Assembly (NCBI GenBank): GCA_003993805.1
Contig: RSEF01000031.1
Location: forward strand, 28,017,920 to 28,081,919
Reading direction: 5' to 3'
Length of the DNA: 64,000 nt
From: Himantopus leucocephalus
Lineage: Eukaryota > Chordata > Aves > Charadriiformes > Recurvirostridae
The position numbers and the translations under genes were made by a program. Below the pieces are notes generated by a model. That model worked only from the letters and a program-made list of their open reading frames with translations. It was not told the origin of the DNA and did not search any database. Below are positions 60,281 to 64,000 of this stretch, piece by piece (the first letter of the stretch is position 1; each line of letters starts with the position of its first letter).

Positions 60281-62281
60281 AACTCCTGTTCTTTCAGCTT
60301 GGGTCTGAAACCACTGCAGGCATGGCAATCTTTGGAATTCAAGGCAACACAGGTTTCTTTCCTGTCTAGGTGATAACGTGTATCCATAATTCAAGGTTCT
60401 GCAAAAGACTGGCATATTCTAACCGCGTTACAGCAAACAAACTCTAACCATATTCAGCCAACAGGCTGCTTAGCACTAGAGAGAGGTGGTCACAGGCCGC
60501 CCACTCTCCAAAGCAGCAGAACATGACAATAACTGCAAATTGCGAAGGACGCTCACGTGTTCAACATGACTTTTCAACAAAGTCCATTTTCACAAGACAG
60601 CAAATGCCAAAAATGGCACCGTATCACTATAGTTAATTATAGTTAATTTTCTAAGTGTTTTAACTGTCAACTTAGCCTAACACAGTTCCCAGAAAACTGG
60701 GAATTGCAGGAGTCTTCTTTTATAATCAAAATTCATAAACTCTTTGCCTTGACTAAACTTGTCACAGCTCTCTGGGTTGCCTCTCAGTCCCCCTCCCTCC
60801 TTCAGTGTACTAATTACTCCTGCTAACTCAGTATTCATCTCAATCCTTTGAAGACCATTTCTGCAACCAGTGACTCACTTTGAATAAAATTACAACAGAC
60901 CTTCATCTGGGTTAATTAGTGAATGAAAAACTCTGTAGCACATTCCTGTAACTCCTACGCTAGCTAATTCAGAGCAAACTTCATTATCTCTTACACCCTC
61001 CACTGGCTTCTCTCCTCACATCCAGGGTTTTAAAGTGTCTGCTACACTTTGATTTCACATTTTGGTTCTCCTTCACATTCTTTCATCTGTCCAACCCACC
61101 TAGAACACTTTTCCAAATCACTTTTCTTTCCACTGCTTCATGGCTCCCTCGTCCAATCCAGCAATGGGGTATTTCCACCTGCAATTTCCTCTTCTCACAC
61201 ACCCTTCAGCTTGATTCCGGTGGTCTTTGATCTTGCCTCCAAGACACATTGAAAGAGCACAAAACCTGAAGTGTTTTGTAAATAACATATTAGCTTCATC
61301 TTCTGGAATGCCTTCCCTTCTCACAAGGTCTTACTTACACTGAAAGTTCCTAACAGCAAAAATTTTGGTTTTGTGACCCTCTGTAAATAAAAACTTACGC
61401 TTGCACAACCAAACAGACAGAAAATGCGTGAATGTGATCAGATATGCCTGCAGAGGTGGTGCTCCTAGCGAATGTTTAACTTGCAGATACCAACTCTAGT
61501 TAAGTCAGTCAACTAAGCCAAAGTCATTGTTCTTACAGAGCAAACAGAATTTGTGTGAAGAGAGATGTGGAAATCCCATCACATCACAATTGATTTCATA
61601 ATACAGATAATTTTTCCCCTTCAAACATGCTTATACGCTTCCAAAACCAAGACTGCCAGTTACCTAACCATAATATTGCAGTGATACTTACAAGTGAATG
61701 TAGTCCTCTGCAGCTTCAAAGTGCTGGGAATAAGAATACTCCCACTTCATCACATGCCACCTGAAATGGGTCTTAGAAGGTTTTCGACCCCATGGTGAAG
61801 AAAAGCAGATGTGGAAGTCAGGAGGGGACCTTTCATCATTGCAAAAATCCAGCAGAGAGAGGGGTTCTGGCATCTCAATAGAGAGCCAGAGGTCAAGCCA
61901 GGACTATATTCTAAGTATAATTCACATCATTACCTAATACAAGCAACTCAGTGTGCAAACACAGACCGTGCTGAAACCTAAGCACGACACGAACTTGTTG
62001 CAAGACAATAAGAATTTCAAAAGCACAAGGTAAGCATTTTGAAAAATTTGCCCACTGCTTTTGGAAAGCACCGCTACAGTTAGGCCTGACAGTTCAGGAC
62101 AAGGCCTTCTTCTAATTTTGGAAAAGCCGGCAATTCTCGGTGCCTCTACTTCTGGCCACCTAACAGAGCTCTGAAGAAGCCTGATCGCCCAGAACTCCTC
62201 CTCCTGCCCCGTCTGTTAAAAAAACGAGTAATTTTCCCTTTCAAGACGTTTCAGCTGGAAGACTATCAGAAACACCTACTA

Positions 62282-62355
62282 AAAAAAACCCAAAACAAAC
62301 AAAATAAACCAAAAACAAACAAACAAAACCACCACCACCACCACCCCCCCAAAAC
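62282..62355 (+). repeat. low-complexity CAAA/CCA-rich tract
   Basis: AAACAAACAAAACCACCACC and similar units, ending in a C-run. Simple-sequence DNA just outside the presumed AK3 CpG island. Confidence 0.9.
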
Positions 62356-62570
62356 GCCGGGTGCTTACGAAAGGCACCAAGCCCAGGGCACAATCAGGCG
62401 TTACAAAAAACCCAGGGAAACGGGGATAAATCCCCGATACGCCCCGCTGGCGCTGAGGAAGAGGATGCCGAGGGACGGCTTTTTTGTAGGACCCTCGGAT
62501 GAAACCTCGCGGCCCACTTCGGTGGCCTCTGGTGGCCAGGAGGAGCGGCGGGGGGGGGGGGGGGGGGGGG

Positions 62571-63259
62571 NNNNNNNNNNNNNNNNNNNNNNNNNNNNNN
62601 NNNNNNNNNNNNNNNNNNNNNNNNNNNNNNNNNNNNNNNNNNNNNNNNNNNNNNNNNNNNNNNNNNNNNNNNNNNNNNNNNNNNNNNNNNNNNNNNNNNN
62701 NNNNNNNNNNNNNNNNNNNNNNNNNNNNNNNNNNNNNNNNNNNNNNNNNNNNNNNNNNNNNNNNNNNNNNNNNNNNNNNNNNNNNNNNNNNNNNNNNNNN
62801 NNNNNNNNNNNNNNNNNNNNNNNNNNNNNNNNNNNNNNNNNNNNNNNNNNNNNNNNNNNNNNNNNNNNNNNNNNNNNNNNNNNNNNNNNNNNNNNNNNNN
62901 NNNNNNNNNNNNNNNNNNNNNNNNNNNNNNNNNNNNNNNNNNNNNNNNNNNNNNNNNNNNNNNNNNNNNNNNNNNNNNNNNNNNNNNNNNNNNNNNNNNN
63001 NNNNNNNNNNNNNNNNNNNNNNNNNNNNNNNNNNNNNNNNNNNNNNNNNNNNNNNNNNNNNNNNNNNNNNNNNNNNNNNNNNNNNNNNNNNNNNNNNNNN
63101 NNNNNNNNNNNNNNNNNNNNNNNNNNNNNNNNNNNNNNNNNNNNNNNNNNNNNNNNNNNNNNNNNNNNNNNNNNNNNNNNNNNNNNNNNNNNNNNNNNNN
63201 NNNNNNNNNNNNNNNNNNNNNNNNNNNNNNNNNNNNNNNNNNNNNNNNNNNNNNNNNNN
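62571..63259. other. assembly gap, 689 N
   Basis: Preceded by a run of about 22 G in GC-rich sequence and followed directly by a CR1 3' end. It probably hides the AK3 CpG-island promoter and first coding exon, plus part of a CR1 copy (inference). Confidence 0.95.
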
Positions 63260-63313
63260 ACTAGACGGTCTTTAAGGTCCCTTCCAACCCAAACCATTCT
63301 ATTATTTTATGAT
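63260..63313 (+). mobile_element. CR1 LINE 3' end, cut by gap
   Basis: Starts at the gap edge and reads GGTCCCTTCCAACCCAAACC, then ATTCTATTATTTTATGAT: the CR1 3' terminus with its ATTCTATGAT-like repeat. Confidence 0.88.
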
Positions 63314-63451
63314 ACATATATTGTAGATTGGTTTATCAAAACAACAAATGATCTTTTTTGCACACTGATCAGAAAAGCTGAGCTGGCCAGCAGCTAACAA
63401 AACGAGCTCTAGTTCCTGCATAGTTCCTGTAAAGCACCCCTATAATGGTTT

Positions 63452-63516
63452 TTTTTTTTTAAAAAAAAAAGTTTTAGTCTCTGGAAAAAAAAAACTCATT
63501 AAGAAAAAAAAAAAAG
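63452..63516. repeat. poly-T/poly-A palindromic and A-rich tract
   Basis: A run of T is followed at once by a run of A, then two further A-runs. Simple sequence between two CR1 copies. Confidence 0.85.
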
Positions 63517-63539
63517 TGTTATTATTAGTAAGGAAAATG

Positions 63540-64000
63540 ACATGACCTTTTCTGTTCATGGCTGATGATGCCAAGCTGGGAGGTGCTGTTGACTCTCTCA
63601 ACGGATGAGAGGCCTTGTGGAGGGATCTGGATAGATCGGAGCATTGGGCAATCATCAGTGACATGAATCTGAACAAGAACAAATGCTGTATTCCACACCT
63701 ATGATGGAGTAATGCCAGGCACAAGTATAAATTGGGAGAGGAGTGGCTGGAGAGCAGCCCTGCGGAAAGGGATCTGTCTGGTGGGCAGCCAGCTCAATAT
63801 GAGCCAGCAGTGTGCCCTGGCAGCCAAGAGGGCAAACTGTGTCCTGGGGTGCATCAAACACAGCATGAACAGCCAGTGAAGAACGGGGATTATCCCACTG
63901 TATACAGCCTCACCTGCAGTACTGTGTGCAGTTCTGGGCCCCACCGTTTAAGAAGGATGTGAAGGTCCCTGAATGCACACAGAGGAGGGCAACAAAGCTG
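63540..64000 (+). mobile_element. CR1 LINE fragment, continues past the window
   Basis: Plus-strand CR1 ORF2 sequence: ATGATGCCAAGCTGGGAGGT (RT ADDAKLGG region), GCCAGCAGTGTGCCCTGGCA, AGTTCTGGGCCCCACC and GAGGGCAACAAAGCTG. Several frameshifts, so inactive. A separate copy from the 3' end at 63260. Confidence 0.95.

Noticed and set aside
62401..63397. Open frames of about 260-310 codons around 62.4-63.4 kb
   Set aside because: They consist almost entirely of the 689-N gap and are artefacts of translating N.

Overview
The window is vertebrate nuclear DNA from a bird. It has GT-AG introns, a CpG-island promoter, and at least seven CR1 LINE fragments with the typical CR1 3' end. The gene set (SLC1A1, SPATA6L, CDC37L1, AK3) is the order found on human 9p24. 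Orthologues of human 9p lie on the avian Z chromosome, so this is most likely Z-linked (inference from synteny). There are no prokaryotic features: no operons, CRISPR or ribosome-binding sites. I found no convincing new multi-gene system; the most interesting locus is a possibly decaying SPATA6L.

Layout. (1) 1-28,310, plus strand: the last ten coding exons of SLC1A1 (EAAT3, neuronal/epithelial glutamate transporter), from about residue 78 to the stop at 26,446. The first coding exons lie before base 1. (2) About 30,800-39,524, minus strand: SPATA6L, seen only as separate exons. Exon 1 has GTG where the start Met is expected, an exon-2-like stretch carries stop codons, and no exon beyond 30,800 was found. 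(3) 39,290-40,600: a CpG island acting as a head-to-head promoter for SPATA6L and CDC37L1, with a pair of inverted ETS sites. (4) 40,210-48,051, plus strand: CDC37L1 (Hsp90 co-chaperone), complete in seven coding exons, 324 aa. (5) 51,486-58,443, minus strand: AK3 (mitochondrial GTP:AMP phosphotransferase), four of its coding exons, tail-to-tail with CDC37L1. Its P-loop exon is not visible and probably lies in the 689-N gap at 62,571-63,259 or beyond. (6) 63,260-64,000: CR1 sequence running off the edge.

The genes are neighbours by descent and do not form a pathway. Repeats include a 772-bp solo LTR with a 5-bp target-site duplication, a 69-bp-period tandem repeat, a large inverted repeat near 29.8 kb, and several simple repeats. 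Gaps (100 N, 100 N, 9 N, 689 N and single Ns) sit in CR1 copies or next to poly-G runs and affect gene models only at AK3. Exon borders were read by eye from splice sites and from recalled similarity to human proteins; no alignment was run.
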